Part shown: positions 19,303-31,521 of the stretch, in pieces | How positions within the stretch are numbered: position 1 is the first letter of the stretch | Layout of the letters: each line of letters opens with the position of its first letter | Origin: an uncultured Alphaproteobacteria bacterium | GTDB lineage: Bacteria > Pseudomonadota > Alphaproteobacteria > Rhodobacterales > Rhodobacteraceae | Assembly (NCBI GenBank): GCA_902611605.1 | Contig: CACMAH010000004.1 | Coordinates: forward strand, 52,793-116,792 | Direction: 5' to 3' | DNA: 64,000 nucleotides | Notes under the pieces: generated by a model | Told to the model about the DNA's origin: nothing | The model's database searches: none | What the model saw: the letters and a program-made list of their open reading frames with translations, nothing else | Translations under genes and position numbers: made by a program

Positions 19303-19964
19303 TTTTAAGACGAATAGATAAAAAACAACCTTCAGAATTTAAATTTTCCAAAAACAACCTTTCTTGGGCAAAAAAACAGATTGCAAAATACCCTCAGGAT
19401 CGTCAACAAAGTGCAGTCATACCACTTTTATATAGAGCTCAAGAGCAAGAAGGTTGGGTTTCTAAGCCAGCAATAGAAGAAATTGCCAAAATGTTAAAAA
19501 TGGCTCCTATTAGAGTATATGAAGTTGCAAGTTTCTATTTTATGTTTCATTTATCACCAGTGGGTGAAAAAGCACACATCCAAGTTTGTGGTACAACCCC
19601 TTGTATGTTGAGGGGTTCTGAAAAATTAGTTGAAATATGCAAAAAACGAATTTCTAAAAAACAAAAAGAACTGTCTTCAGATGGGAAATTATCTTGGGAA
19701 GAAGTAGAATGTATTGGGGCTTGTTCCAATTCACCAGTGGTTCAAGTAGGAAGTGACTATTATGAAGATTTATCTGAAGAGAGTTTTGTAAATCTTTTAG
19801 ATAAATTAATTGATGGTAATCCAGAACCCGGAAGTAGAAAAAAAAGATTTTCTTCTGAACCTGAGGGATTTTTTAAATCTTCAAAATTTAAAATTGAAGA
19901 AAAAACTAATGCTTCAGTTAAATTATTTTTAGAAAAACCATTTTCTACAGATAGAAAAAAATAG
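19299..19964 (+). CDS. nuoE: NADH-quinone oxidoreductase subunit E
   Basis: The 24-kDa thioredoxin-like subunit, holding a [2Fe-2S] cluster next to the FMN subunit. The four cysteines are in [12 protein letters not shown] and [14 protein letters not shown], in the correct order. The 221 residues include a polar C-terminal tail of about 50 residues after the conserved domain, with the GSRKKRF stretch typical of alphaproteobacteria. The start ATGA overlaps the nuoD stop. Confidence 0.96.
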   Translation: MILRRIDKKQPSEFKFSKNNLSWAKKQIAKYPQDRQQSAVIPLLYRAQEQEGWVSKPAIEEIAKMLKMAPIRVYEVASFYFMFHLSPVGEKAHIQVCGTTPCMLRGSEKLVEICKKRISKKQKELSSDGKLSWEEVECIGACSNSPVVQVGSDYYEDLSEESFVNLLDKLIDGNPEPGSRKKRFSSEPEGFFKSSKFKIEEKTNASVKLFLEKPFSTDRKK

Positions 19965-19984
19965 TCCAAAAGAAAGGTAAAATA

Positions 19985-21271
19985 GTGCTTAAAGATAAGG
20001 ATAAAATTTTTTCAAACTTATATGGGATAAAAGAGAGAGAAATAGATTCTGTAATTTCTAGAGGGCACTGGGATAATACTGCCAAATTTATTAAAAAGGG
20101 CTCTTCATGGATAATTGATGAAGTAAAAAAATCAGGATTAAGGGGAAGAGGTGGGGCTGGCTTTCCAACAGGTTTGAAGTGGTCCTTTATGCCCAAACCC
20201 AATCCTGACAAACCATCTTACCTAGTAGTTAATGCCGATGAATCTGAGCCTGGAACTTGTAAAGACAGAGAAATTTTAAGACACGAACCACATACCCTAA
20301 TTGAAGGTTGTTTGATTGCAGGGTTTTCTATGGGTGCTCATGTTGCCTACATATATGTCAGGGGTGAGTACGTTCGAGAAAGAGAATCTCTACAAATTGC
20401 AATTGATGAAGCGTATTCCAAAGGTTTTTTGGGAAAAAATGCTGCAAAATCGGGTTGGAAATTTGATATTTATGTTCATCATGGTGCAGGTGCATATATT
20501 TGTGGAGAAGAAACTGCTCTTCTTGAAAGTTTGGAAGGTAAAAAAGGGATGCCTAGAATGAAACCACCTTTCCCAGCAATGGCTGGTCTATATGGTTGCC
20601 CTACAACTGTTAACAATGTTGAATCTATCGCTGTAGTACCTACAATCCTGAGAAGAGGTGCTTCTTGGTTTTCAAAATTTGGTAGAGCAAACAATACTGG
20701 TACTAAATTATTTTGTTTGTCTGGTCATGTTGAAAAACCTTGTGTTGTTGAAGAAGAAATGTCTATTCCTCTCAAAGAACTTATAGAAAAATACGCTGGA
20801 GGTGTAATAGGTGGTTGGAAAAATTTAAAAGCAATTATACCTGGTGGATCTTCAGTTCCACTATTACCAGCCAAATTATGTAATGATGCTCTTATGGATT
20901 TTGATTGGCTTAGAGAAAACCAATCTGGACTAGGAACTGGCGCTGTTATAGTTATGAATTCTGATACAGATATTGTAAAAGCTATTTGGAGATTATCGAA
21001 ATTTTATAATCACGAAAGCTGTGGTCAGTGTACCCCTTGCAGAGAAGGTACTGGTTGGATGATGCGACTTATGAATAGGTTAGTTACTGGAGATGCAAAT
21101 TTAAAAGAGGTTGAAAACCTATTGGAGATAACAAAACAAGTTGAAGGACACACAATTTGTGCATTAGGTGATGCAGCTGCATGGCCAATTCAGGGCCTTT
21201 TTAGGCACTTTAGGCATGAGATTGAGGACAGAATTAAAAATAGGATTACCAAAAATATAGCAGCTGAGTGA
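19985..21271 (+). CDS. nuoF: NADH-quinone oxidoreductase subunit F
   Basis: The 51-kDa subunit that binds NADH and FMN and passes electrons to cluster N3. Visible signatures are the NADH glycine loop [13 protein letters not shown], the FMN site [14 protein letters not shown], the [13 protein letters not shown] segment and the [4Fe-4S] motif [15 protein letters not shown] with a later cysteine in HTICALGDA. It starts at GTG 19985 with AAAGG upstream. The 428 residues are a normal length. Confidence 0.97.
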   Translation: MLKDKDKIFSNLYGIKEREIDSVISRGHWDNTAKFIKKGSSWIIDEVKKSGLRGRGGAGFPTGLKWSFMPKPNPDKPSYLVVNADESEPGTCKDREILRHEPHTLIEGCLIAGFSMGAHVAYIYVRGEYVRERESLQIAIDEAYSKGFLGKNAAKSGWKFDIYVHHGAGAYICGEETALLESLEGKKGMPRMKPPFPAMAGLYGCPTTVNNVESIAVVPTILRRGASWFSKFGRANNTGTKLFCLSGHVEKPCVVEEEMSIPLKELIEKYAGGVIGGWKNLKAIIPGGSSVPLLPAKLCNDALMDFDWLRENQSGLGTGAVIVMNSDTDIVKAIWRLSKFYNHESCGQCTPCREGTGWMMRLMNRLVTGDANLKEVENLLEITKQVEGHTICALGDAAAWPIQGLFRHFRHEIEDRIKNRITKNIAAE

Positions 21272-21273
21272 AA

Positions 21274-23304
21274 ATGGAAAATAACCTACGCAAAATTATA
21301 ATAGATGATCAAGAAGTTGGTGTAAATCCTGCTATGACTATACTTCAGGCTTGTGAACATATAAATAAAGAAATTCCACGGTTTTGTTATCATGAAAGAT
21401 TATCTATAGCAGGCAATTGTAGAATGTGCCTTGTTGAAGTAGTTGGTGGCCCCCCTAAGCCTATGGCCTCATGTGCTCTTCAAGTTAAAGATCTAAGACC
21501 CGGACCTAATGGTGAACCCCCAGTTATAAAAACAAATTCCAAAATGGTTAAAAAAGCTCGTGAGGGTGTTATGGAATTTTTGTTGATTAATCATCCATTA
21601 GATTGCCCAATATGTGATCAAGGAGGAGAATGTGATTTGCAGGATCAAGCAATAGCATTTGGTGTTGATTTTTCAAGATATACAGAACCTAAAAGAGCTG
21701 TTTTAGATGTTGATTTGGGCCCTTTAGTTGAAACACATATGACCAGATGCATCTCCTGCACCAGGTGTGTAAGATTCGTAACAGAAGTAGCAGGAATACC
21801 AGAAATGGGTCAAATAGGACGTGGTGAGAATAGTGAAATTACATCATATCTGGGGAAGACCTTGAAAAGTGAATTACAGGGAAACATTATTGATTTATGT
21901 CCTGTTGGAGCACTTACATCTAAGCCATATGCATTTACAGCTAGACCTTGGGAGTTAACCAAAACAAACTGCATTGATATAATGGATGCACTTGGATCAA
22001 ATATCAGGATTGATTCCAAAGGAAAAAAAATTATGCGTATCCTTCCAAGAAATCATGATGGAATAAACGAAGAATGGTTGTCAGATAAATCTAGGTTTAT
22101 TTGGGATGGTTTAAATAAACAAAGATTAGATGCTCCATATGTTAGGAATGAAGAAGGCAAATTAAAAGTTTCATCATGGAGTGAGGCATTTGACGTTATT
22201 CTTAAGAAAATAAATAAAAGTTCAAAAATTTTAGCTCTTGCTGGTGACCTTGTTAGTGTAGAAACACTTTTTTCTACCAAAGAGCTTATTAGAAATTTAG
22301 GTGGAAGAACTGAATGTAGAATTTTTAATGCTTGTATTCCCCCTAATGATAGAGCTTTATATGCAGGAACAGCTCCAATAACAGCTATCAATGATTCTGA
22401 AATCATATTTATTATTGGTTCGAACCCCAGAGTTGAATCACCTGTACTGAATGCTAGAATTAGAAGTTCTTGGTTAAAAGGTGCTGAGGTTAATTTAATT
22501 GGTGAAAATTCAGATTTAACTTATGGATATAATCATCTTGGAACTAATCTGATTGAATTAGATAAAATAATTAAAAATAATGGTAAGTTTTACAAGAATA
22601 GAAAGGTCCTAATTATTTTGGGACAAGGTATTTTTTGTAGAACTGATGGTTATGAAGCTTTAGAAGTTGTGAAAAAGTTTAAAGAAACTTTGAGTGCTGA
22701 ACTCATAAGTCTTCATGTAGCTGCATCAAGAGTTGGGGCTATGGATTTGAATTTTGTCTCTGATAGCGACTATAAATCTACAGTGGATTGGTCTGATGTA
22801 ATTTTAAATATAGGCATGGATGAATATGAGATACCTGACGATAAATTTGTAATATATCAAGGTAGTCATGGTGATCGTGGAGCAAATAGAGCAGATGTAA
22901 TACTTCCAAGCTGTGCTTTTTCGGAAGAGTCGGGAATTTTTATGAATACTGAAGGCAGACCACAACTCTCTCTAAAAGCATGCGAAAAAATTGGAAATGC
23001 TAGAGAAAATTGGGCAATAATACGGGCATTATCAGAAAAGCTAGATTGCACACTTGAATATAATAATCTTGATGAACTAAGAAAAAAACTATTTTCAGAA
23101 TACCCAATTTTTGCTTCTTTAGATAAGGTTAAATCAAATTCATGGGTTAAGTCTACTAAATTTACAAAAAACTGTTTAAAAGTTGATTTAAAGAATATTT
23201 GGAGTGATCACTATTTGACTAATCCAATAGCAAGATCGAGTAATATTATGGCAACATTGTCAAAGAACAATAAAGAAATATATAATAAAAAAGTGAAGAG
23301 TTAA
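21274..23304 (+). CDS. nuoG: NADH-quinone oxidoreductase subunit G
   Basis: The 75-kDa subunit with several Fe-S clusters. The N-terminal ferredoxin domain has [19 protein letters not shown] for [2Fe-2S]. [19 protein letters not shown] and [10 protein letters not shown] carry the [4Fe-4S] ligands. A molybdopterin oxidoreductase-like domain without a cofactor role follows. The GTG at 21268 overlaps the nuoF stop; the ATG at 21274 (676 residues) is preferred. It shows the usual alphaproteobacterial length, without the extra cluster domain of E. coli NuoG. Confidence 0.96.
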   Translation: MENNLRKIIIDDQEVGVNPAMTILQACEHINKEIPRFCYHERLSIAGNCRMCLVEVVGGPPKPMASCALQVKDLRPGPNGEPPVIKTNSKMVKKAREGVMEFLLINHPLDCPICDQGGECDLQDQAIAFGVDFSRYTEPKRAVLDVDLGPLVETHMTRCISCTRCVRFVTEVAGIPEMGQIGRGENSEITSYLGKTLKSELQGNIIDLCPVGALTSKPYAFTARPWELTKTNCIDIMDALGSNIRIDSKGKKIMRILPRNHDGINEEWLSDKSRFIWDGLNKQRLDAPYVRNEEGKLKVSSWSEAFDVILKKINKSSKILALAGDLVSVETLFSTKELIRNLGGRTECRIFNACIPPNDRALYAGTAPITAINDSEIIFIIGSNPRVESPVLNARIRSSWLKGAEVNLIGENSDLTYGYNHLGTNLIELDKIIKNNGKFYKNRKVLIILGQGIFCRTDGYEALEVVKKFKETLSAELISLHVAASRVGAMDLNFVSDSDYKSTVDWSDVILNIGMDEYEIPDDKFVIYQGSHGDRGANRADVILPSCAFSEESGIFMNTEGRPQLSLKACEKIGNARENWAIIRALSEKLDCTLEYNNLDELRKKLFSEYPIFASLDKVKSNSWVKSTKFTKNCLKVDLKNIWSDHYLTNPIARSSNIMATLSKNNKEIYNKKVKS

Positions 23305-23305
23305 A

Positions 23306-24319
23306 ATGGATTTTTCTTATGGATTTGGCCTTATACTTTTAATTACTGGTCAATGTCTATTAATAACAGTAGCTGTTCTATTAAGCTTAGCTTTCTTAAT
23401 GTTTGCAGATAGAAAAATATGGGCAGCTGTACAAATACGAAAAGGCCCCAATGTTGTGGGTGTTTTTGGTCTTCTCCAGTCTTTTGCAGATTTTTTAAAA
23501 TATATATTTAAGGAAATTATTATACCTGCTGGATCTGATAAAGTAGTATTTTTACTTGCGCCTCTAATTACTTTTGTTTTATCTCTGATTGCTTGGTCAG
23601 TAATTCCTTTTAATAATGGATGGGTGCTTACAGATATAAATGTTGGTATTTTATTTATATTTGCAGTTGCAGGTTTGGAAGTTTATGGAGTTATTATGGG
23701 AGGTTGGGCCTCTAATTCTAAGTATCCTTTTCTTGGAAGTCTTCGTTCCGCTGCGCAGATGATATCCTATGAAGTTTCAATAGGATTTATAATTATTGGT
23801 ATTCTTATATCAACAGGTTCATTAAATCTAAGTAAAATTGTATTAGCGCAAGATGGTAGTTATGGTATCTTTAGCTGGTATTGGCTACCACATTTTCCAA
23901 TGGTAATTTTGTTTTTTATTTCTGCACTAGCTGAAACAAACAGACCACCTTTTGATTTGCCAGAGGCAGAAGCTGAATTAGTTGCAGGTTTTCAAGTTGA
24001 ATATTCATCTACACCATTCCTTTTGTTTATGATTGGTGAATTGATGACGGTGGTACTTATGTGTGCTCTTATATCCATACTTTTTTTTGGAGGCTGGCTA
24101 TCACCAATTCCATTATTACCAGACGGTGTTTTTTGGCTGGTAGCTAAAATATTGTTGCTTTTTTTTATGTTTTCTATGGTTAAAGCTATAGTCCCAAGAT
24201 TTAGATATGATCAATTAATGAGACTAGGATGGAAAGTTTTTCTTCCTATGTCATTAACATGGGTTGTTATTGTAGCTACTCTTGCTCAATTTGGTATTTC
24301 TGGTTATGTAAGATGGTAA
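23306..24319 (+). CDS. nuoH: NADH-quinone oxidoreductase subunit H
   Basis: A membrane subunit connecting the quinone site to the proton channels. The 337 residues hold about eight helices. Signatures are [20 protein letters not shown] near residue 33, the acidic loop [20 protein letters not shown], and [17 protein letters not shown] near the end. The start follows the nuoG stop by one base. Confidence 0.97.
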   Translation: MDFSYGFGLILLITGQCLLITVAVLLSLAFLMFADRKIWAAVQIRKGPNVVGVFGLLQSFADFLKYIFKEIIIPAGSDKVVFLLAPLITFVLSLIAWSVIPFNNGWVLTDINVGILFIFAVAGLEVYGVIMGGWASNSKYPFLGSLRSAAQMISYEVSIGFIIIGILISTGSLNLSKIVLAQDGSYGIFSWYWLPHFPMVILFFISALAETNRPPFDLPEAEAELVAGFQVEYSSTPFLLFMIGELMTVVLMCALISILFFGGWLSPIPLLPDGVFWLVAKILLLFFMFSMVKAIVPRFRYDQLMRLGWKVFLPMSLTWVVIVATLAQFGISGYVRW

Positions 24320-24334
24320 AATTATGGTGCACTA

Positions 24335-24832
24335 ATGAATAAGATTGATTGGCGACGAGCAATAAATTATTTCCTACTAAAAGATTTTTTAAAAGGTTTT
24401 AAGCTTGGAATTAAGTATTTTTTTAGACCTAAAGCTACTCTTAACTACCCATATGAGAAAGGTCCAATCTCTTCAAGGTTTCGAGGTGAGCATGCATTAA
24501 GATGTTATCCTAATGGTGAAGAAAGATGTATTGCTTGTAAGTTGTGTGAAGCTATTTGTCCTGCACAAGCAATAACTATAGATGCAGGACCAAGGGAAGC
24601 TGACGGAAGTAGAAGAACAACAAGATATGATATTGATATGACAAAATGTATATATTGTGGGTTTTGTCAGGAAGCTTGCCCTGTAGATGCTATTGTCGAA
24701 GGTCCTAATTTTGAATATGCGACTGAAACTAGAGAAGAGTTATTTTATAATAAAGAAAAATTAATGGAAAATGGTAGAAAGTGGGAAAAAATAATTGCCG
24801 AGAATATAAAGTTAGATAAAAGCTTTAGATAG
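24335..24832 (+). CDS. nuoI: NADH-quinone oxidoreductase subunit I
   Basis: The 23-kDa ferredoxin-like subunit with two [4Fe-4S] clusters leading to NuoB. The cysteine sets [12 protein letters not shown] and [12 protein letters not shown] are intact in the 165-residue protein. The N-terminus is amphipathic and hugs the membrane arm ([18 protein letters not shown]). Confidence 0.97.
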   Translation: MNKIDWRRAINYFLLKDFLKGFKLGIKYFFRPKATLNYPYEKGPISSRFRGEHALRCYPNGEERCIACKLCEAICPAQAITIDAGPREADGSRRTTRYDIDMTKCIYCGFCQEACPVDAIVEGPNFEYATETREELFYNKEKLMENGRKWEKIIAENIKLDKSFR

Positions 24833-24857
24833 TTTATGTAATAGACGAGGATTTATA

Positions 24858-25466
24858 ATGCAGCCATTAATTTTAGCGTATTATTTTTTTGCAGGTATAA
24901 CACTTTTTTCTGCTTTATTTGTTGTATTATCAAGGAATCCTGTTCATTCAGTTTTATGGCTTATACTAACCTTTTTTGGAGCTTCAGGTCTCTTCATTTT
25001 ATTAGGTGCAGAGTTTTTAGCTTTAATTTTAATGATTGTGTATGTAGGAGCAGTTGCAGTCCTTTTTATGTTTGTGGTAATGATGCTGAATATAAACTTC
25101 AAAGAAATCAAATCAAGATTAACAAAATATTTACCATTAGGTATATTAATCGGACTTGTTCTATTTGTTGAGTTGGGTCTAGTTTTTGGCGATTTTGTTC
25201 CAGCTCTTTCCCCAAAAGGGGATAAAAATTTATTAATTAACGAAGAAATTGAAAATACTAGACAATTAGGTTTGGTTTTATACACAGATTTCATAATATA
25301 TTTTCAGTTGGCTGGGATTGTCTTACTTATAGCAATGTTAGGTGCTATTGTACTAACACATCAAAGAAGAAAAGACGTTAAAAAACAGGATATTTTAACT
25401 CAGATTTACAGGGACCCAGATAATTCAATTGAGCTAAAAGATATAAAGCCAGGACAAGGATTATGA
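24858..25466 (+). CDS. nuoJ: NADH-quinone oxidoreductase subunit J
   Basis: A membrane subunit with five predicted helices. The conserved third helix [24 protein letters not shown] contains the glycine and tyrosine typical of the family. The polar C-terminal tail after [10 protein letters not shown] is common in alphaproteobacteria. It overlaps nuoK by 4 bp, and GAGGA lies before the ATG. Confidence 0.96.
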   Translation: MQPLILAYYFFAGITLFSALFVVLSRNPVHSVLWLILTFFGASGLFILLGAEFLALILMIVYVGAVAVLFMFVVMMLNINFKEIKSRLTKYLPLGILIGLVLFVELGLVFGDFVPALSPKGDKNLLINEEIENTRQLGLVLYTDFIIYFQLAGIVLLIAMLGAIVLTHQRRKDVKKQDILTQIYRDPDNSIELKDIKPGQGL

Positions 25467-25768
25467 TTGAAATTCAACATTTTTTGGTTTTATCCTCACT
25501 TTTATTTCTAATAGGTGTTTTTGGAATTTTTTTAAACAGAAAAAATGTGATTATAATTCTTATGTCCATAGAATTAATTTTATTAGCCGTAAATATTAAT
25601 TTTGTATCATTCTCATATTTTCTAGGAGATCTCAAAGGGCAAATTTTTTCACTATTTGTTTTGACTGTAGCTGCTGCAGAGGCTGCAATTGGGTTGGCTA
25701 TCTTAGTTTGTTTCTTCAGGAATAAGGGGTCAATAGCTGTTGACGATGCTAATGTAATGAAGGGCTAA
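25463..25768 (+). CDS. nuoK: NADH-quinone oxidoreductase subunit K
   Basis: A small three-helix membrane subunit of 101 residues. The antiporter-related glutamates are present in [14 protein letters not shown] and in [17 protein letters not shown], both needed for proton transfer in this family. ATGA overlap with nuoJ. Confidence 0.97.
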   Translation: MIEIQHFLVLSSLLFLIGVFGIFLNRKNVIIILMSIELILLAVNINFVSFSYFLGDLKGQIFSLFVLTVAAAEAAIGLAILVCFFRNKGSIAVDDANVMKG

Positions 25769-25773
25769 ATTAA

Positions 25774-27759
25774 ATGTTACATTTTATAATATTCGCACCT
25801 TTATTGGGAGCTGTTTTTTCAGGTTTTTTTTATAAAAAATTTAATGAGAAAACCGTTCTTTATTTTACTACCTCTTTAATATTTATTTCTTCCGTTTTTT
25901 CTTGGATAACTTTCTTTTCGTTGGATCTGTCTAGTATTGAGAGAATAATATTATTTAAATGGATGGAGTCAGGTTCTTTAGTTGTTAACTGGGAAATTAG
26001 GTTGGATAGTTTAACTACTGTAATGTTAACAGTTGTTACCACTATTTCTGCTTTTGTTCATCTCTATTCATTAGGTTATATGTCTCATGACCCAAATTGG
26101 GAAGATTCTGAAAATTATAAATCAAGATTTTTTTCTTATTTATCTTTTTTTACATTTACCATGCTTATGTTGGTTACTTCTAATAATTTTGTTCAATTAT
26201 TTTTTGGTTGGGAGGGTGTGGGATTAGCTTCATATTTATTAATTGGTTTCTATTATAAAAAATCCACAGCAAATAAAGCTGCTATGAAAGCATTTATTGT
26301 GAATAGAATTGGAGATATTGGATTAGCCTTAGCAATTTTTAGTACTTTTTATTATGTAAATTCTCTTAACTTTGATGATCTTTTTTTGAATGCCCCAATA
26401 ATTGCTGAAAAAAATATTGAGATTCTTTTTTTCAAGTTTAATGCATTAGAATTTATTGTAATTTTGTTTTTCTTGGGTGCTATGGGTAAATCTGCCCAAT
26501 TTTTTCTACATACCTGGTTACCAGATGCTATGGAAGGTCCAACTCCTGTATCTGCTTTAATTCATGCAGCAACTATGGTGACTGCAGGTGTTTTCTTGGT
26601 GTGCAGACTTTCTCCGGTAATTGAATATACATCAGTTGCTTCCAATGTAATAGTTTTGGTAGGTGTAGTAACTGCTTTATTTGCAGGTACAGTTGCTTTA
26701 GTTCAAAACGATGTTAAAAGAATAATTGCATATTCAACATGTTCACAGCTTGGTTTCATGTTTTCTGCAGCAGGTATAGGTTTTTATCAGGCTGCTATGT
26801 TTCATTTATTTACTCATGCCTTTTTTAAAGCCCTATTATTTTTATGTTCAGGCTCCATTATACACTCCATGCATCACCAACAAGATATAAGAACTTATGG
26901 TGGCTTGAGAAAAAAATTGCCTATAACTTTTTATTCAATGATGATAGGAACTCTTGCCATAACTGGTGTTGGAATACCTCTAAGTTATGATTTGTTTCAT
27001 TTGCCAATAGGTTTTTCAGGTTTTGTCTCCAAAGATTCAATTATTGAGGGAATTTATGCTTCTAAGGATGAAAGTGCATTTGTTTATTTTATATTCATAA
27101 CATTTGCTGCATTTTTAACGTCACTATATAGTTGGCGGTTGATTATATTGACATTCTTTGGTGAATACAGAGGAAAAAGAGAATATTTTGATAATGCAAA
27201 AGAAGACTCAAGGTCTATAAACATTACATTAATTATTCTTTCATTTTGTTCAATTTTTGTTGGAATAATTTTTTATGATGTTTTTTTAGGAAAAAAAGCA
27301 GAATATTTCTTTTCACAATCTATATTTCTTTTACCCTCTAATACAATCTTATCGGACTTACATTACATCCCAGTTTGGGCAAAGCTAACACCTTTATTAT
27401 CAATGATTATTGGAGCACTTATAGCTTTTATTTTCTATGTTCAAAAACCAAATTTACCCAAAGTATTTTCAGAAAATCAAAACATTTTGTATAAATTTCT
27501 GATAAATAAATGGTATTTTGATGAGATTTATAATGTTATATTTGTGAAATCGTCTAAATGGCTTGGAAACTTTTTTTGGAAAACTGGTGATGAAAAAATC
27601 ATAGATGGTATTATTAATTACATTTCTTTAACATTTATTCCTAATTTAACTAGGTTTGTTGGCCGACTTCAAACTGGGTTGATTTATCATTATGCCTTCG
27701 CAATTTTCATTGGTTTGGTGTCTATATTGACTTATTTTTTAGTTAGTATGGGAGGTTGA
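25774..27759 (+). CDS. nuoL: NADH-quinone oxidoreductase subunit L
   Basis: The largest proton-pumping subunit (661 residues), homologous to Mrp antiporters. Proton-channel signatures are WEGVGLASYLLIGFYY, KSAQFFLHTWLPDAMEGPTP (channel lysine and histidine) and the broken-helix region STCSQLGFMF. The C-terminal region forms the long lateral helix and anchor. NuoM follows after a 3-bp gap. Confidence 0.97.
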   Translation: MLHFIIFAPLLGAVFSGFFYKKFNEKTVLYFTTSLIFISSVFSWITFFSLDLSSIERIILFKWMESGSLVVNWEIRLDSLTTVMLTVVTTISAFVHLYSLGYMSHDPNWEDSENYKSRFFSYLSFFTFTMLMLVTSNNFVQLFFGWEGVGLASYLLIGFYYKKSTANKAAMKAFIVNRIGDIGLALAIFSTFYYVNSLNFDDLFLNAPIIAEKNIEILFFKFNALEFIVILFFLGAMGKSAQFFLHTWLPDAMEGPTPVSALIHAATMVTAGVFLVCRLSPVIEYTSVASNVIVLVGVVTALFAGTVALVQNDVKRIIAYSTCSQLGFMFSAAGIGFYQAAMFHLFTHAFFKALLFLCSGSIIHSMHHQQDIRTYGGLRKKLPITFYSMMIGTLAITGVGIPLSYDLFHLPIGFSGFVSKDSIIEGIYASKDESAFVYFIFITFAAFLTSLYSWRLIILTFFGEYRGKREYFDNAKEDSRSINITLIILSFCSIFVGIIFYDVFLGKKAEYFFSQSIFLLPSNTILSDLHYIPVWAKLTPLLSMIIGALIAFIFYVQKPNLPKVFSENQNILYKFLINKWYFDEIYNVIFVKSSKWLGNFFWKTGDEKIIDGIINYISLTFIPNLTRFVGRLQTGLIYHYAFAIFIGLVSILTYFLVSMGG

Positions 27760-27762
27760 AAA

Positions 27763-29271
27763 TTGGATTATTTACTTTCATTAGTGATCTTTTTTCCTAG
27801 TTTTGGTGCAATTATTTTAGGCATTTTTTTAAGGGCTGAAAATATTGAATCTAACAAAAATGCTAAATTACTTTCACTTGTTTCAACTTTTGCAACATTG
27901 ATTTTTAGTCTTTTTGTAATCTATAATTTTAACTCTGATGAGTCTGGTTTTCAACTAGTTGAAGAATATGAATGGCTTATGGGATTAAATTATAAAGTAG
28001 GTATAGATGGTATATCTTTGCCACTAGTAATATTAACTACTGTAACAATGCCCATTGTTATAATTTCTAGTTGGAAAATAGAAAATAAAGTAAAAGAATA
28101 TATGATCTGTTTTTTATTGCTAGAGACACTAATATTGGGTGTTTTTTGTTCTTTAGACATAGTTTTATTTTATTTATTTTTTGAATCTGGGCTAATACCT
28201 ATGTTTTTAATAATTGGTATTTGGGGAGGGAATAACAGGGTTTACGCAGCCTTTAAATTTTTTCTTTATACTCTATTAGGTTCAATATTAATGTTATTTG
28301 CTATAATTTATATGTGGACTGTATCAGGAACTACTGATGTTCCTTCTTTAATGTCATTTAATTTTAATAGTTCTGGTTTTAGCTTATTTGGTTACAGTAT
28401 AAAAGGTGGTATACAGTCGTTGCTTTGGGTTGCATTTTTTGCTTCTTTTGCAGTCAAATTACCAATGTGGCCATTCCATACATGGTTACCAGATGCACAT
28501 GTCCAAGCACCTACTGGCGGCTCTGTTGTATTAGCCGCAATTTTATTAAAAATGGGAGGATATGGATTTTTACGATTTAGTCTGCCAATGTTTCCTGATG
28601 CAAGCATTCTTTTTCAAAACTTTATATTTGTAATTTCAATTATAGGAATTATTTACACCTCTTTAGTTGCTATGATGCAAACTGATATAAAGAAATTAAT
28701 TGCATATTCATCAGTTGCTCATATGGGTTTTGTAACTCTAGGAATATTTTCTATGAATCAACAAGGGATTGATGGCGCAATCTTTCAAATGATAAGTCAT
28801 GGCATTATTTCAGCAGCCCTATTTTTATTGGTAGGAGTAGTGTATGATCGTATGCATACAAGAGAAATAAAATTTTATGGCGGTTTAGTTTCCCGTATGC
28901 CTAATTATGCTTTGTTTTTTATTTTCTTCACAATGGCAAATGTTGGTCTACCTGGAACAAGTGGATTTGTAGGTGAATTCCTTGCATTGTTGGGTGCATT
29001 TCAAGTGAATAAACTTGCTTCTATAATTGCCTGTTTAGGAATAGTTTTATCAGCTTGTTATGCTTTATGGCTTTCCCGAACAGTTATATTTGGAACAATA
29101 ACTAATAGTAGATTATTAAAAATAACTGATTTGGATGGAAGAGAAAAACTATTCTTTTTTCCTCTGATTGTCTTAACATTGGTTTTAGGGGTTATTCCCT
29201 TTCTAATTTTAGAAATTTCTTCCAATTCTGTTGGTTTACTAGTATCAAACTTTGTGGAAAATATAGAATAG
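27763..29271 (+). CDS. nuoM: NADH-quinone oxidoreductase subunit M
   Basis: A proton-pumping antiporter-like subunit of 502 residues. [18 protein letters not shown] holds the conserved glutamate. [20 protein letters not shown] and [14 protein letters not shown] are channel signatures. It starts at TTG 27763, decided by a perfect GGAGG at 27751-27755 that lies inside the end of nuoL with 7-base spacing. Confidence 0.97.
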   Translation: MDYLLSLVIFFPSFGAIILGIFLRAENIESNKNAKLLSLVSTFATLIFSLFVIYNFNSDESGFQLVEEYEWLMGLNYKVGIDGISLPLVILTTVTMPIVIISSWKIENKVKEYMICFLLLETLILGVFCSLDIVLFYLFFESGLIPMFLIIGIWGGNNRVYAAFKFFLYTLLGSILMLFAIIYMWTVSGTTDVPSLMSFNFNSSGFSLFGYSIKGGIQSLLWVAFFASFAVKLPMWPFHTWLPDAHVQAPTGGSVVLAAILLKMGGYGFLRFSLPMFPDASILFQNFIFVISIIGIIYTSLVAMMQTDIKKLIAYSSVAHMGFVTLGIFSMNQQGIDGAIFQMISHGIISAALFLLVGVVYDRMHTREIKFYGGLVSRMPNYALFFIFFTMANVGLPGTSGFVGEFLALLGAFQVNKLASIIACLGIVLSACYALWLSRTVIFGTITNSRLLKITDLDGREKLFFFPLIVLTLVLGVIPFLILEISSNSVGLLVSNFVENIE

Positions 29272-29281
29272 CGGATTAAAA

Positions 29282-30721
29282 ATGAATATTAGTGATATTT
29301 TAATTCTAGGGCCTGAAATTTTATTAATTATTTACGCACTGATGTCTATTTTATTTGCAAGTTTTTTCAAGCATGAAAGTTCTAATCACTTTATTTTCAA
29401 TTGTACAATTCTTATGTTTTTAATTTCGGCATTAATCATTTACTTAACCCCTTTAGAAGGTGAATCTAATATTGAAAGTATATTTATAAGAGATAGTTTT
29501 TCTAAATTTTTCCAAGTATTAATTTTGTTAAGTGTGTCATGCCTTTTATTTATGAGCAAAAAATATCTTGAAAAAAATGATCTATTTAAATTTGAATATC
29601 CAATTTTAATTTTATTTTCTACTTTAGGCATGATGATAATGATATCATCAAAAAATTTTTTATTATTATATCTTGGATTAGAAATTCAATCATTATCTCT
29701 ATATGTTATCTCCTCATTTAGAAGAGAAAACTTAAAGTCAACAGAGGCTGGATTAAAATATTTTATATTGGGATCTTTGTCTTCAGGATTGATGTTATTT
29801 GGTATAAGTTTGATATATGGTTCTACTGGTTCAATAAATTTTGAACTAATATCTTCATTAATAACTTCTAAAGGTTTTTACCCTGGAATAATAGCAGGTT
29901 TAGTTTTCTTGATTTCTGGTTTTGCATTTAAAGCTTCTGCAGTCCCATTTCATATGTGGACACCAGATGTTTATGAAGGATCTCCAACCCCAGTTACAGC
30001 TTTCTTTGCTACAGTGCCTAAGATAGCAGCTGTTGCTGTTTTATTAAGAGTGCTTTTTGATTGTTTTGGTCCATTGTTAGAAAGTTGGCAACAAGTTATT
30101 ATTTTAATTTCTGTATTATCTATGCTTTTGGGTTCTATAGCAGCTATAGGTCAAGATAATATTAAAAGATTAATGGCGTATTCATCAATTGGACATATAG
30201 GTTTTGTACTTATTGGTATTGCTAGTGGAACCGACAAAGGGCTTTCGGCAGTATTAATTTATATGGTTTTGTATGTTATAATGAATATTGGAGTTTTTGT
30301 ATTTATTTTAAATATGGAGCGTAATGGAGTAGCAGTTACCTCAATTAATAGCCTTAATATGTATAATGAAGTTTCTAAAGGTCAAACATTATTCTTAACA
30401 ATTTTATTATTTTCTCTAGCTGGAATACCTCCTTTAGCTGGATTTTTTGGAAAATTTCTTATTTTTAATGCAGCAATTAATGCGGGACTTTCATGGCTTG
30501 CAATTATTGCTGGTATTTCTTCTGTTATTGCAGCTTTTTATTACTTGAGAATTGTTTATTTGATGTACTTTGGAATGGTTTCTGATCCTTTAAATGGAAA
30601 TATGCCAACATCTCACTGGTTAATTTTATCAGGATCAGCTATATTAATGTTGATTGGAATTATAAACCTTTATGGTCTTGAAGGACCTTCATTTCTAGTA
30701 GCTAAAAGTCTTTTAAATTAG
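29282..30721 (+). CDS. nuoN: NADH-quinone oxidoreductase subunit N
   Basis: The third antiporter-like subunit, 479 residues, completing complex I in the order A to N. LLYLGLEIQSLSLYVISSF, KASAVPFHMWTPDVYEGSPT and KRLMAYSSIGHIGFVLIG are the usual helix signatures. Its stop shares its last base with the GTG start of birA. Confidence 0.97.
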   Translation: MNISDILILGPEILLIIYALMSILFASFFKHESSNHFIFNCTILMFLISALIIYLTPLEGESNIESIFIRDSFSKFFQVLILLSVSCLLFMSKKYLEKNDLFKFEYPILILFSTLGMMIMISSKNFLLLYLGLEIQSLSLYVISSFRRENLKSTEAGLKYFILGSLSSGLMLFGISLIYGSTGSINFELISSLITSKGFYPGIIAGLVFLISGFAFKASAVPFHMWTPDVYEGSPTPVTAFFATVPKIAAVAVLLRVLFDCFGPLLESWQQVIILISVLSMLLGSIAAIGQDNIKRLMAYSSIGHIGFVLIGIASGTDKGLSAVLIYMVLYVIMNIGVFVFILNMERNGVAVTSINSLNMYNEVSKGQTLFLTILLFSLAGIPPLAGFFGKFLIFNAAINAGLSWLAIIAGISSVIAAFYYLRIVYLMYFGMVSDPLNGNMPTSHWLILSGSAILMLIGIINLYGLEGPSFLVAKSLLN

Positions 30722-31485
30722 TGGAAACCTGGCCTAAAAATTTTAAACTTATCCAATATAATGAGTTAGATAGTACAAATTCTGAGGCTAAAAGGTTGGC
30801 ATTTAAAGATGAGATAAATACTTGTGTATTTTCTAGAATTCAAACAAATGGAAAAGGAAGTAGAGGAAGAAAATGGATTTCCGGGTCCAAAAATTTAACA
30901 GCTTCTTTTCTGATTTATCCAAGTGGAAATTTTATTGAGTTTTCTCATAGAACTTTTGTTGCTAGTTTAGCCTTATTTGATTCATTCGTATATGCAGGCA
31001 TAAAGAATAAAGATTTAACTCTAAAATGGCCAAATGATGTTTTATTAAAACAAAGAAAAGTATCGGGTATTTTATTAGAATCTGTAGTAAATAAAAATTC
31101 AAAAAAATCAGCTTTAATTATTGGAATAGGTGTAAATCTTTATTCATATCCAAATAAAATTAATAAGTTAAATAGTTCAAAAATTAAACCGACTAGCTTA
31201 TTTTCTATTCTAGGTCAAAAGACACCTTCACCTGATCAAATGCTTATATATATTGCAAATTCGTTGCAATTTTGGGAAAAAAAATATATTAAACATGGAT
31301 TTGGTTATATAAAAAACGCTTGGTTGAATTTCTCCCATACTATTGGGAAAAAATTAGAGGTTGAATTTAAAGGAAAAATGCTGAAAGGTTCATTCTTTGG
31401 TATTAATGATAATGGCTCTCTTAATATTTTAGTGGAGAAAAGAATAGTAGAAATAAATGTTGGTGATGTTTTTATTTATAATTAA
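30721..31485 (+). CDS. birA: Biotin--[acetyl-CoA-carboxylase] ligase, without DNA-binding domain
   Basis: It attaches biotin to carboxylase carrier proteins through biotinyl-AMP. The 254 residues begin directly with the catalytic domain: YNELDSTNSEAKR, NGKGSRGRKWISG (the biotinyl-AMP loop), LKWPNDVLLKQRKVSGILLE, then a short C-terminal SH3-like domain. The helix-turn-helix of E. coli BirA is missing, so it should not act as the biotin repressor. It begins at GTG 30721, overlapping the nuoN stop. birA after nuoN is a common alphaproteobacterial arrangement. Confidence 0.95.
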   Translation: METWPKNFKLIQYNELDSTNSEAKRLAFKDEINTCVFSRIQTNGKGSRGRKWISGSKNLTASFLIYPSGNFIEFSHRTFVASLALFDSFVYAGIKNKDLTLKWPNDVLLKQRKVSGILLESVVNKNSKKSALIIGIGVNLYSYPNKINKLNSSKIKPTSLFSILGQKTPSPDQMLIYIANSLQFWEKKYIKHGFGYIKNAWLNFSHTIGKKLEVEFKGKMLKGSFFGINDNGSLNILVEKRIVEINVGDVFIYN

Positions 31486-31521
31486 TAACTATTTTCTTCT
31501 CTATTCTATTAGGAAAAACTA